This document shows, piece by piece, positions 1-6,180 of a stretch of 9,705 nt of DNA. Source of the DNA: Bacillus massilioanorexius (GTDB lineage: Bacteria; Bacillota; Bacilli; Bacillales; DSM-1321); assembly GCF_902374955.1 (NCBI RefSeq), contig NZ_CABKRX010000103.1, positions 1 to 9,705 of the forward strand, given 5' to 3'. Position 1 is the first letter of the stretch. Every line of letters starts with the position of its first letter. A model generated the notes under the pieces. That model ran no database searches and was not told where the DNA came from. It saw only the letters and a program-made list of their open reading frames with translations. A program made the position numbers and the translations under genes.

Positions 1-45
1 AAAAACACCTTAAAAGTTAGTTTTTTCACTCTAACTTTTGGGGTG
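1..45 (-). terminator. Rho-independent terminator of a minus-strand gene
   Basis: Read on the minus strand, a 15-bp stem (45-31 with 20-6, ending in CTAACTTTT/AAAAGTTAG and closed by CACC/GGTG, with two G-U pairs) has a 10-base loop and runs directly into TTTTT (5-1). This is a canonical intrinsic terminator. The plus-strand reading has no T-run after the stem, so it serves transcription coming from the right. The stop codon of the small minus-strand frame at 31-156 lies inside the stem. Confidence 0.75.
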
Positions 46-156
46 CAGCACCGGAGTAAAGGTAACCTCTCGCTTTTCAATAAAAGAGGTTAAATCAAGC
101 CAATCACGTGCCAAAGCACGGTCATCATCCTTCATTAGTAAGATAAATACACTCAT
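31..156 (-). CDS. Small minus-strand ORF or 3' remnant, 41 aa, unknown
   Basis: An ATG at 156-154 opens a 41-codon frame that ends with TAG at 33-31, inside the terminator stem. The product starts MSVFILLMKDD and ends FTPVLHPKS; it has a short hydrophobic start, then an acidic and charged middle, and no domain I recognise. Codon choice looks coding rather than random, and the stop-plus-terminator arrangement is what a real gene end looks like. There is no convincing SD before the ATG, so this could be the 3' end of a longer gene that lost its 5' part rather than a complete small protein. It is transcribed away from the rest of the window. Confidence 0.4.
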   Translation of the reverse strand: MSVFILLMKDDDRALARDWLDLTSFIEKREVTFTPVLHPKS

Positions 157-193
157 AAACAAGTTTATTTAAAAAAATTCTAATATGAAGTAT

Positions 194-243
194 AGAGGCG
201 CCCAAAGGTGATGAAACATCACTTTTGAGACAGCCTCTTTTTG
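194..243 (+). terminator. Terminator-like nested hairpin
   Basis: An outer stem AGAGGC (194-199) / GCCTCT (233-238) encloses an inner stem AAAGGTGATG (204-213) / CATCACTTTT (217-226), followed by a T-run (238-242). It has the form of an intrinsic terminator on the plus strand. The ends (AGAGGC-GCCCAAA and its counterpart TTTGAGACAGCCTCT) recall the inverted ends of some Bacillus insertion sequences and the terminators derived from them, but no transposase is present here. No plus-strand gene ends just upstream. Confidence 0.6.
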
Positions 244-617
244 TGCGTTCCTATAAGTATTTGATATTGTGGAAACGACAAAAGAGTGGAGAAATAGAAC
301 GTATAGTATAAAGAGATACAAGCTAGATTTAAATAGTATTCTAAAGATAAAAGCAGACTGATTGTTATAGAAATATTAAATAGATTGATAAAATTTAATA
401 TTTTATTAATAAATATATGGTAGAGTAGATTTTGGATGAAATTTATCTAGTTCTAATTAGTGTGAAGGCTTCATTATGAATTCGAGAAATACGGAAGTAT
501 AAATGGTAGAGTGGAGCTTCGATAGGTTCAACTTTTGATCAGTCTGGAATGAACTAAATCAGTACTGTTAGAAGTTATATTTTATCCAGAACAACCAATG
601 AGGGTGGTAGTTACATC
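243..617. other. 375-base interval without a recognisable gene
   Basis: This stretch is very AT-rich, notably at 360-420, and all frames are broken by frequent stops. I find no -10/-35 pair that I would defend. The part nearest 618 carries the ribosome binding site of the DnaA-domain gene, AGGGTGG at 601-607, 10 bases before its ATG. A single TTATCCAGA (582-590), one base from a DnaA box, is discussed among the rejected items. Confidence 0.5.
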
Positions 618-1067
618 ATGGGAATAAAGGAAGAAACACATGAATATAAAGAATTAATTAAGCAAGTTCAAGCTATGACAGAAAAGATGAACAACCTCCA
701 TCAAGAAACGCTGAAGCAAATGACAGAGATTAACAAAGAGATAAAGGTTATTCAGCATAAAATTGATACATTAGTAGAAGAAAATTATGTAGAGCATTTG
801 AAGAAAACAGCTGAAGAAGAAGTTCGAAGTAAACTTGAATTATTATGGGAAGAATGTTTATATGGACTACAAACTAAAATAAGTAAACCTAGCTTTGAAA
901 TGTGGTTTGGTCAAGCTGAGCCGATTTCAATGGAAGGAAACATGATAACGATTAAAGTACAAAATGAATTTGCCAGTGATTGGTTAGAGCATCGTTATAA
1001 TCAATTGATATTAAGCATTTTATATGAAATTACGGGCGATCATTATGAATTAAAGTATATCTATTAG
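618..1067 (+). CDS. Coiled-coil protein with a solitary DnaA N-terminal domain (domain I)
   Basis: The protein has 149 residues. Residues about 8-70 are highly charged with regular hydrophobic spacing, which fits a coiled coil. Residues about 72-149 match domain I of the replication initiator DnaA almost end to end: LLWEEC, then KPSFEMWF (90-97), the EGNMITIKV strand (106-114), NEFASDWLEHRY (116-127) and ILYEITG (134-140). The AAA+ ATPase and DNA-binding domains of DnaA are absent, so it cannot be an initiator. Domain I is the self-association surface of DnaA and the docking site for DnaD, SirA and the helicase in B. subtilis. The surface residues equivalent to Trp27 and Asn47-Phe49-Ala50 are kept as W96 and N116-F118-A119. 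Inference: it may bind DnaA or compete for its partners. The start is supported by AGGGTGG at 601-607. The gene is monocistronic, with a terminator at 1081-1119. The domain assignment is firm; the role is not known. Confidence 0.88.
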   Translation: MGIKEETHEYKELIKQVQAMTEKMNNLHQETLKQMTEINKEIKVIQHKIDTLVEENYVEHLKKTAEEEVRSKLELLWEECLYGLQTKISKPSFEMWFGQAEPISMEGNMITIKVQNEFASDWLEHRYNQLILSILYEITGDHYELKYIY

Positions 1068-1080
1068 TGTGCTAAAAATG

Positions 1081-1119
1081 GTCTCTGTTTATGGATTTCT
1101 CCATAAACAGAGACTTTTT
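1081..1119 (+). terminator. Strong intrinsic terminator after the DnaA-domain gene
   Basis: A perfect 14-bp stem, GTCTCTGTTTATGG (1081-1094) and CCATAAACAGAGAC (1101-1114), has a 6-base loop (1095-1100) and is followed by TTTTT (1115-1119). It begins 14 bases after the stop codon of the upstream gene. Confidence 0.93.
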
Positions 1120-1345
1120 ATGTTCAATAAATGAAAGTAGTTCTAGTGTTTAAGTAAGTACGAATATACATAGTTATTCAAATCGAGGGTCTATAGTATA
1201 TTTTTTGATTTATATAGAGAATTCCCTTTAGTAAAAGTAGGGATATTACGAATATTCTTTTTCTTGTAATGATTTATAGTTTAAGTAGGGGAATCAATCA
1301 TGTCATTCAATACTTAACTATAAAGTCATGAAGGGAAGAAGAAAA

Positions 1346-2632
1346 ATGAGAATTACTAGATGGGAACCAGAAGATAAAGCCTTTTGGGATTCAGAAGGAA
1401 AGCATCATGCCAATCGAAACTTATGGATTTCAATACCTTCACTATTATTAGCATTTGCTGTATGGCAAATATGGTCAGTGGTTGCTGCACAATTGAATGA
1501 AGTGGGATTTAGTTTTAGTTCCAGTGAATTATTTACGTTGGCTGCTCTTCCAGGTCTAGCGGGTGCCACATTAAGAATCTTTTTTACCTTTTTACCAGGA
1601 CTTATGGGAGGGAAAAATTGGACAGTAATTAGTACGGCTGCTTTACTTATTCCTGCAATCGGTATTGGATTAGCTGTTCAAAATCCAGATACAAGCTTTA
1701 TGACAATGGCTATATTGGCTGCCTTATGTGGTATTGGAGGAGGTAACTTTTCATCTTCGATGGCAAATATAAGCTTCTTCTATCCGAAAAGATTAAAAGG
1801 AACAGCGAATGGACTAAATGCAGGTATTGGTAATCTCGGAGTTAGTGCTGTGCAATTTATTACACCTATTATCATAACAGCAGGTGCTTTTGGAGGCTTT
1901 GTAGGTGCTTCTCAATTGAAAGCAGATGGAACAGAGATTTGGTTACAAAACGCTGCTTTTATCTGGGTTATTCCTATCGTATTATGTACGATCGCAGCGA
2001 TTTTTGGTATGGACAATTTACCAAATGCGAAACAATCTATTAAAGAGCAAACAGCCATTATTAAACATAAACATACATGGATTATGACATGGTTATATAC
2101 AATGTGTTTCGGATCATTTATTGGTTATGGTGCAGCTTTCCCGTTATTAATTAAACAAGAATTTCCAGAAATCACTATTCAATTAGCTTTTTTAGGACCT
2201 TTAGTAGGTGCCGCAGTAAGACCAGTTGGAGGATGGATTTCTGATAAAATAGGCGGAGCAATCGTAACTTTTTGGGATATCGTTCTAATGATTTTGGCAA
2301 CTTTTGGTGTTATTTATTTCTTGAATGCTCATAATTTCACAGGATTCTTAATTATGTTTTTAGTATTATTCTTCTCAACAGGTATTGCAAATGGGTCTAC
2401 TTTTAGAATGATTCCAATCATTTTTGATGCGAAGCTAGCAGCACCAGTACTTGGATTTACAGCAGCTATTGCGGCATATGGGGCTTTCTTTATTCCTAAA
2501 ATCTTTAGTTGGTCTATTTCTACAACTGGTTCTGTAAATTTATCATTATATCTATTGATTGGATATTATGTAATAAGTTTAGTTATTTGTTGGTTCTACT
2601 ATTCTAGAAAAAATGCAGAAATTAAATGTTAA
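1346..2632 (+). CDS. narK: NarK-type nitrate/nitrite MFS transporter (NarK2-like)
   Basis: This is a 428-residue polytopic membrane protein of the nitrate/nitrite porter family of the major facilitator superfamily. It carries both nitrate signatures: GGGNFSSSMANISFF at about 131-145 (TM5) and the Gly/Asn-rich TGIANGSTFRMIPIIF at about 345-360 (TM11). The two substrate-binding arginines of NarK (Arg89 and Arg305 in E. coli) correspond to R77 (GATLRIFF) and R292 (AAVRPVGGW). The long N-terminus before TM1 and the signatures place it with E. coli NarK/NarK2, for which nitrate/nitrite exchange is established. Start choice: an ATG at 1328 is in frame but has no SD, whereas AAGGGAAG at 1331-1338 precedes the ATG at 1346, so I use 1346. 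It is first in a two-gene unit. The upstream 1120-1345 has no clear FNR-type palindrome; a weak inverted repeat, TCCCT (1223-1227) / AGGGA (1239-1243), is the only symmetric element I see. No narGHJI lies nearby. Confidence 0.92.
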   Translation: MRITRWEPEDKAFWDSEGKHHANRNLWISIPSLLLAFAVWQIWSVVAAQLNEVGFSFSSSELFTLAALPGLAGATLRIFFTFLPGLMGGKNWTVISTAALLIPAIGIGLAVQNPDTSFMTMAILAALCGIGGGNFSSSMANISFFYPKRLKGTANGLNAGIGNLGVSAVQFITPIIITAGAFGGFVGASQLKADGTEIWLQNAAFIWVIPIVLCTIAAIFGMDNLPNAKQSIKEQTAIIKHKHTWIMTWLYTMCFGSFIGYGAAFPLLIKQEFPEITIQLAFLGPLVGAAVRPVGGWISDKIGGAIVTFWDIVLMILATFGVIYFLNAHNFTGFLIMFLVLFFSTGIANGSTFRMIPIIFDAKLAAPVLGFTAAIAAYGAFFIPKIFSWSISTTGSVNLSLYLLIGYYVISLVICWFYYSRKNAEIKC

Positions 2633-2679
2633 TAGATTCTATGATTTGATCGTACAACTTGAAGGAGTTGGAAATATCA

Positions 2680-3888
2680 ATGAGCAATAATAAAAGCTTT
2701 CTAAAAAGTGGTCATTTACCAACGTTGCTATCTTCATTTCTATATTTTGATGTAAGCTTTATGATTTGGGTTATTGTCGGCTCATTATCAACTTTTATCG
2801 TTCAAGATTTTGGATTAACAGATGCCCAGAAAGGATTGATGGTTGGTATACCCATATTAGGGGGTTCACTTTTACGAATTCCAATGGGGTTTCTTGCCGA
2901 TCGTTTTGGAGGAAAAAGAATTGGTTCCATAGGTATGCTTTTAACCATGATTCCTCTATTATGGGGTTGGCTTTACGGAGATTCTTTAAATGAAGTGCAT
3001 GCATTTGGTTTTTTACTAGGAATAGCAGGTGCTAGTTTTGCAGTTGCCTTACCTTTAGCAAGTCGTTGGTACCCACCAGAGCATCAAGGCTTAGCTATGG
3101 GAATAGCAGGTGCGGGAAATAGCGGTACCGTTTTAGCAACCTTATTTGCTCCTCGAATTGCTGAAGCATTCGGTTGGCACGCCGTTTTTGGTATTGCACT
3201 CATTCCACTAAGCATAGTGTTTGTTGTATTCTTGATATTTGCAAAGGATTGTCCAAATTCAGTTAAACCGATGACGATTGCTCAATATTTATCAATCTTC
3301 AAAATCAAAGAAACATGGATACTTAGTTTCTTTTATAGCCTAACTTTTGGTGGCTTTGTTGGTCTAACTAGTTATCTATCTATTTACTTTGTCGATCAAT
3401 TTGCAGTTAGTAAAGTTACAGCTGGAGATTATGTAACTATCGCAGTTATTGCTGGTAGCTTTGTAAGACCCATAGGAGGATATATAGCCGATAAAGTTGG
3501 AGGTATGGGTCTCCTACTTAGACTATTTGGTATTTCAGCTATTATTCTTGCTGCTATAGGCTTTGTTCAATCATCAGCAGTTGTATCGCTAACATTATTT
3601 ATCTTGTTAATGCTAGTTTTTGGTGTAGCAAATGGAGCATTATTTCAAGTTATTCCAACAAGATTTCCAAAGGAAGTCGGCATTTTTACTGGTTTTGTTG
3701 GAGCGGCAGGGGGCTTAGGAGGATTCTTTTTACCTAATATACTTGGGACTATTAAAGAATTAACAGGTTCCTTTTCATACGGATTTTGGTGGATTGGGTT
3801 AACATATGTGGTTTCTTTCTTATTAATTGGCTGGTTAATTAATGATTGGAAGAAGCAAGGGTATTTAAAACAGAATGGATCATTATAA
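2680..3888 (+). CDS. Second nitrate/nitrite MFS transporter (NarK1/NasA-like)
   Basis: This is a 402-residue, 12-TM major facilitator protein of the nitrate/nitrite porter family, clearly diverged from its upstream neighbour. Visible marks: the MFS motif A, GFLADRFGGKR, at 70-80; the first arginine in SLLRIPMG (R66); the TM5 signature region GIAGASFAVALP, then MGIAGAGNSGT (140-150); the second arginine in FVRPIGGY (R263); and the TM11 signature GVANGALFQVIP (315-326). The GAGNSGT version and short N-terminus are typical of the NarK1/NasA branch, for which proton-coupled nitrate uptake is described. A TTG at 2659 would add seven residues, but GAAGGAG (2661-2667) lies 12 bases before the ATG at 2680, which I take as the start. 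The gene is 47 bases after the first transporter with no terminator between, so it is probably in the same transcript. It is followed by a strong terminator at 3904-3930. Confidence 0.9.
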   Translation: MSNNKSFLKSGHLPTLLSSFLYFDVSFMIWVIVGSLSTFIVQDFGLTDAQKGLMVGIPILGGSLLRIPMGFLADRFGGKRIGSIGMLLTMIPLLWGWLYGDSLNEVHAFGFLLGIAGASFAVALPLASRWYPPEHQGLAMGIAGAGNSGTVLATLFAPRIAEAFGWHAVFGIALIPLSIVFVVFLIFAKDCPNSVKPMTIAQYLSIFKIKETWILSFFYSLTFGGFVGLTSYLSIYFVDQFAVSKVTAGDYVTIAVIAGSFVRPIGGYIADKVGGMGLLLRLFGISAIILAAIGFVQSSAVVSLTLFILLMLVFGVANGALFQVIPTRFPKEVGIFTGFVGAAGGLGGFFLPNILGTIKELTGSFSYGFWWIGLTYVVSFLLIGWLINDWKKQGYLKQNGSL

Positions 3889-3903
3889 TATATGATCATA
3901 TCT

Positions 3904-3930
3904 AGGTCTAGTCGTATCGACTAGACCTTT
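3904..3930 (+). terminator. Intrinsic terminator of the transporter pair
   Basis: A perfect 10-bp stem AGGTCTAGTC (3904-3913) / GACTAGACCT (3919-3928) has the 5-base loop GTATC and continues into a TTTTT run. It starts 16 bases after the stop codon of the second transporter. The reverse reading lacks a good T-run, so it acts in the plus direction. Confidence 0.9.
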
Positions 3931-4386
3931 TTGGTTTGCTTTAGGATTATTTTTGTAAACTTTGTTACCTCGTACCTTTCTCTGTATTTAACTTTCCTTA
4001 TATGTTTATTTCATTCACCGAGGTGAATGGAAAATGACAATCTTCTAGAAAATAATCTTATGAAAGACAATTTTGGTATTGAGAAAAATAGGTCTAAGTA
4101 TGTAGGAATTGAGAATGTAAGTGCTACACTATAAGACTTTAATAATGTGTACGTACTATTTTTGTATGGGAATTAATAACAATAACCTATTTTATACACT
4201 AGGATAAAAGATTACAATGAACAAGGAAAGATATGGAAGTGGATAATTTCTTTTGTTTTATTTCTGAATATTACGACTTTTAGTGAATGGAAAGAATAGA
4301 TTTTATCAGTGAAAATTAATAAATATGACCCATTTTCATCTTTCTTCATAGATATAAAAAGATTGTCGAAGTAGGTGTTTAGAGCG
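3931..4386. other. Intergenic region upstream of the LXG fragment
   Basis: This is about 450 bases of AT-rich DNA with no gene I can support. It contains a perfect 8-bp palindrome at 4012-4029 (listed separately) and a 35-codon frame at 4027-4134 that lacks a properly spaced SD. The reading frame ending at about 4300 encodes a short hydrophobic, membrane-like stretch (KWIISFVLFL) with no start codon, perhaps a gene remnant. In intact LXG operons, small WXG100-like partner genes usually stand immediately upstream of the toxin; none is present here. Confidence 0.5.
4012..4029. promoter_or_regulatory. Perfect palindrome, possible operator
   Basis: The arms CATTCACC (4012-4019) and GGTGAATG (4022-4029) are perfectly complementary around a central GA. 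The 2-base centre is too tight for a stable RNA hairpin and there is no T-run, so a dimeric repressor site (TetR-like in form) is more plausible than a terminator. No regulator gene is adjacent in this window, and no promoter can be pinned to it. Confidence 0.35.
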
Positions 4387-4803
4387 ATGAAATTGCTAGA
4401 TGTTGATGTGCTTCACGCAGGAATCGATGAGATTCTTCAGAGGTTATCTACACAAGCCGAGCAGATCAAGAGGGTGGAATCGGCCGTCAAAGGTGTTGTG
4501 AACTTATCCGATTCCTTTACAGGGATGGGAGGACAGGCCATTCTCTCCTACTATCAGAATGACCATCTGACTTTTTTGGCTAGCTATCAGACGTTTTTAA
4601 GGAATTATACCAACACATTAAAGCAGATGAAAGTAGCTATCCAAACGTTGGAGCCATTAGCCAATGGTTTCATTAGACAAAGCTATCTAGAAAGTGAATT
4701 AGAAAGAGGTCTTTTATTATTGCTTACTCAGCAAGCAAAAAGAACTGGTACGTATTATGAGAAGATTTGTAAGTATATACATGCCAAAAATATGAGTTAC
4801 TAG
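4387..4803 (+). pseudogene. Truncated LXG-domain (type VII secretion targeting) N-terminus
   Basis: The 138-codon frame starts like LXG toxins (MKLLDVDVLHAGIDEIL) and keeps the helical-hairpin turn SFTGMGGQAI at 43-52 and the characteristic NGFIRQSYLESELERGL at 93-109. LXG domains target polymorphic toxins to the Esx/type VII secretion system in Bacillota and usually span about 200 residues before a linker and toxic tip. Here family resemblance stops near residue 110 (about base 4715), and the last 28 codons are unrelated and AT-rich, so the domain is incomplete and no toxin is attached. AGGTG (4373-4377), 9 bases before the ATG at 4387, supports that start over the GTG at 4375. Bases 4387-4710 are visibly richer in G and C than the DNA that follows, as is 6181-6530, so both may be pieces of one ancestral gene. 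Translation is possible, but a working toxin is not. Confidence 0.82.
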
Positions 4804-4887
4804 TATTAGAAGAAAAAGAAGTAGATTAAAAAGATCTATATGAGTTGCTTCTTTGTTGTGAAATTTTGAAATTACAACATAGGGTAG

Positions 4888-5061
4888 ATAAGCAAAGGTA
4901 AACAAAGTACAAATTCAGAGGGATGGCTAAGAGATAATAAGTATTATTTTAATGAATTATATAAATTGCACCCTGAATTTTTTAGCGATTCTAATTTAAA
5001 AAGCCTTAATAATGGATAGGCTATTGTGAATGATGCTACCTTTAGAAAGCATTTTCTTTAG
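4888..5061 (+). pseudogene. Remnant of a toxin C-terminal domain (HNH-like), two in-frame stops
   Basis: One frame (codons from 4888) reads ISKGKQSTNSEGWLRD, then FNELYKLHPEFFSDSNL, and after a TAG at 5017-5019 continues IVNDATFRKHF before a second TAG at 5059-5061. This follows the pattern I know from C-terminal nuclease tips of LXG-type toxins, where SEGWLRD...PE.FS..N...VD..F.K.F precedes a His-rich HNH-type core. That core is not present downstream. There is no start codon or ribosome binding site, so this is a fragment joined at about 4885 to unrelated DNA. The family assignment rests on recalled pattern only. Confidence 0.55.
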
Positions 5062-5332
5062 TATTATAGAATTTAATTCAGCAGTAATAAAGGCAGGTAT
5101 AAAACCAGAAGATGTAGCAGGAACATTAAATCTACATCAATCGAATCCTTCAGGTGTATGGAGAAAGTGTTATCAGGGATTAGCAAACGATAAAGTTCCG
5201 CCTGGTGTGTTAAAGCAATTAAATTTAAAATATCCTAATTTAGAAATTGAAGTAACATCTGAAATTGATGAAAGCATTAAAGTAACTGGTAGGCTAAATC
5301 TAATGATTAACAATGGAAAGTATATTGATTAG
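5030..5332 (+). CDS. Unrecognised 100-codon frame just upstream of the Imm6-like gene
   Basis: The frame opens with ATGATG at 5030, without a clear SD (only AGG at about 5018-5020). It overlaps the tail of the previous remnant in another frame, and the sequence most likely to be genuine begins near residue 12 (EFNSAVIKAGIKPEDVAG). The middle, GIKPEDVAGTLNLHQSN followed by PSGVWRKCYQGL, faintly resembles a helix-turn-helix, and the end VTGRLNLMINNGKYID is beta-like. The stop at 5330-5332 is 13 bases before the ATG of the immunity gene, which is where the 3' end of a cognate toxin is normally found. It may therefore be the tip of the toxin that the Imm6-like protein neutralises, cut off from its secretion domain, or an independent small protein. 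I do not recognise the family. Confidence 0.45.
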   Translation: MMLPLESIFFSIIEFNSAVIKAGIKPEDVAGTLNLHQSNPSGVWRKCYQGLANDKVPPGVLKQLNLKYPNLEIEVTSEIDESIKVTGRLNLMINNGKYID

Positions 5333-5345
5333 TTGGAGGTTAATT

Positions 5346-5858
5346 ATGGCTAATATTAACTTTAGTAGTTTAACAGAAGATGGTAAAGTAGCATTTTTTC
5401 TTGGACTTTCAGAAAAAGTTTTGTCGGTATTTTCTCAAAAGGAAGATCAAATTTTAGCTCAGGAAGTTATATATAAATGTTGGGAGTGGCTAAAAGGTAA
5501 AGAAAATATAGGGGATATTCTTTATGAATTATTAGACAATGAGGAAAATGGTATAACAATAATTCAAGAGATGTCAGATAATGAAACAGATGTCATAGTT
5601 TGGAACTGTGTTATTGATGCAGTTGCTTATACTAGTAGAAAAGCATTTGAAAGAGAAGGTGTCAAATATTATCCAGAACCAATTGCTTTAGTTGATGATA
5701 CATTAGTAGACCATTTTATGAATTGTTTCGAAAGGTGTATAGAAAATTCAAATAGTTATATTCGGAGAATAATTTCTTTATTGGATGAAAATAAGAAGGG
5801 GAATATTGCTAGTGATTTGCGGACAGAAGTTTTAAGGGAATTACAAATACAAAATTAA
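5346..5858 (+). CDS. Imm6-like immunity protein
   Basis: This is a 170-residue, mostly helical, acidic soluble protein without signal peptide or membrane segment. It resembles the Imm6 family of polymorphic-toxin immunity proteins: an N-terminal helical part with the CWEWL motif (about 38-42), DILYELLDNEENG, and a conserved-looking WNCVIDAVAYTSRKAFE helix followed by the PEPI segment. Immunity proteins of this class act in the cytoplasm by binding the toxic tip of a cognate LXG or CDI toxin. TTGGAGG (5333-5339), 6 bases before the ATG at 5346, is an excellent ribosome binding site and rules out the upstream TTG at 5313. The reading frame is intact although the toxin sequences before it are broken. 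A terminator follows at 5964-6001. The coding call is firm; the Imm6 name comes from recalled features and was not checked. Confidence 0.75.
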   Translation: MANINFSSLTEDGKVAFFLGLSEKVLSVFSQKEDQILAQEVIYKCWEWLKGKENIGDILYELLDNEENGITIIQEMSDNETDVIVWNCVIDAVAYTSRKAFEREGVKYYPEPIALVDDTLVDHFMNCFERCIENSNSYIRRIISLLDENKKGNIASDLRTEVLRELQIQN

Positions 5859-5963
5859 CTATTACTCTATTATTTTATTAACTTTTTTGGATTAAAGTTA
5901 TCAAATTAAGAAAGGATGTTTGCAGTTTAAAGTTGCAGGAATCCCTATTATGCATAGAAATAG

Positions 5964-6001
5964 CACTTGATTTCCTTTTAGGTAACAAGTGTTTTTGTTT
6001 T
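5964..6001 (+). terminator. Terminator after the Imm6-like gene (recurring element, copy 1)
   Basis: A stem CACTTG (5964-5969) / CAAGTG (5986-5991), extended by weaker pairing of ATTTCC with GGTAA, is followed by TTTTTGTTTT. Its left arm, AGCACTTGATT, is closely similar to AAGCATTTGATT at 8128-8139 and AAGCTCTTGATT at 9392-9403, each lying behind another module of the array. Confidence 0.8.
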
Positions 6002-6002
6002 C

Positions 6003-6180
6003 TTATAAAGTATTTATGTCTGAACGATTAAAAATGCTTACTTGAAATTCAAAACTCATGATGTTTGTACCATCAAGACATTTTGTTTTAATCACCTTAT
6101 GATAAGGCATTGGCAATAAACAACGAAATCGTATAAACTTGTGGCGATAATCAATGGGGAGAATTCGGGGAAACATTTGA
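6003..6180 (-). pseudogene. 3' fragment of a minus-strand gene, cut at the toxin junction
   Basis: On the minus strand a frame reads MFPRILPIDYRHKFIRF, then CLLPMPYHKVIKTKCLDG and EFQVSIFNRSD, ending at a stop at 6005-6003. It has a protein-like composition up to about 6178. Beyond that the same frame only runs antisense to the toxin gene, so the real gene has been broken at about 6180 and has no start. The segment around 6047-6085 is similar to 9240-9290 on the same strand, both encoding a DGT.I motif, which indicates two copies of one ancestral gene tail. The function is unknown; it may be the convergent neighbour that once stood behind the toxin operon. Confidence 0.4.

Noticed and set aside
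194..243. Terminus of an insertion sequence
   Set aside because: The hairpin ends resemble IS ends, but there is no transposase, no second end and no target duplication in the window.
582..590. TTATCCAGA, one base from a DnaA box, upstream of the DnaA-domain gene
   Set aside because: It is a single degenerate copy, and equally close 9-mers (TTATCCACG near 6674, TTATCCACT near 7323) occur inside coding sequence, so chance explains it. No cluster and no origin.
2766..3004. Open frames on both strands within the second transporter
   Set aside because: They overlap a well-supported transporter gene, have no SD and read as out-of-frame or antisense shadows.
3645..3899. 84-codon minus-strand frame over the 3' end of the second transporter
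   Set aside because: It is antisense to conserved TM11-TM12 coding sequence and its start lies in the terminator region; it has no independent support.
4027..4134. 35-codon frame starting in the palindrome at 4012-4029
   Set aside because: The GAGGTG before it is only about two bases from the ATG, too close for a ribosome binding site, and no conserved feature is visible.
4717..4905. 62-codon minus-strand frame after the LXG fragment
   Set aside because: It is hydrophobic only because the DNA is AT-rich; it has no SD and no plausible gene context.
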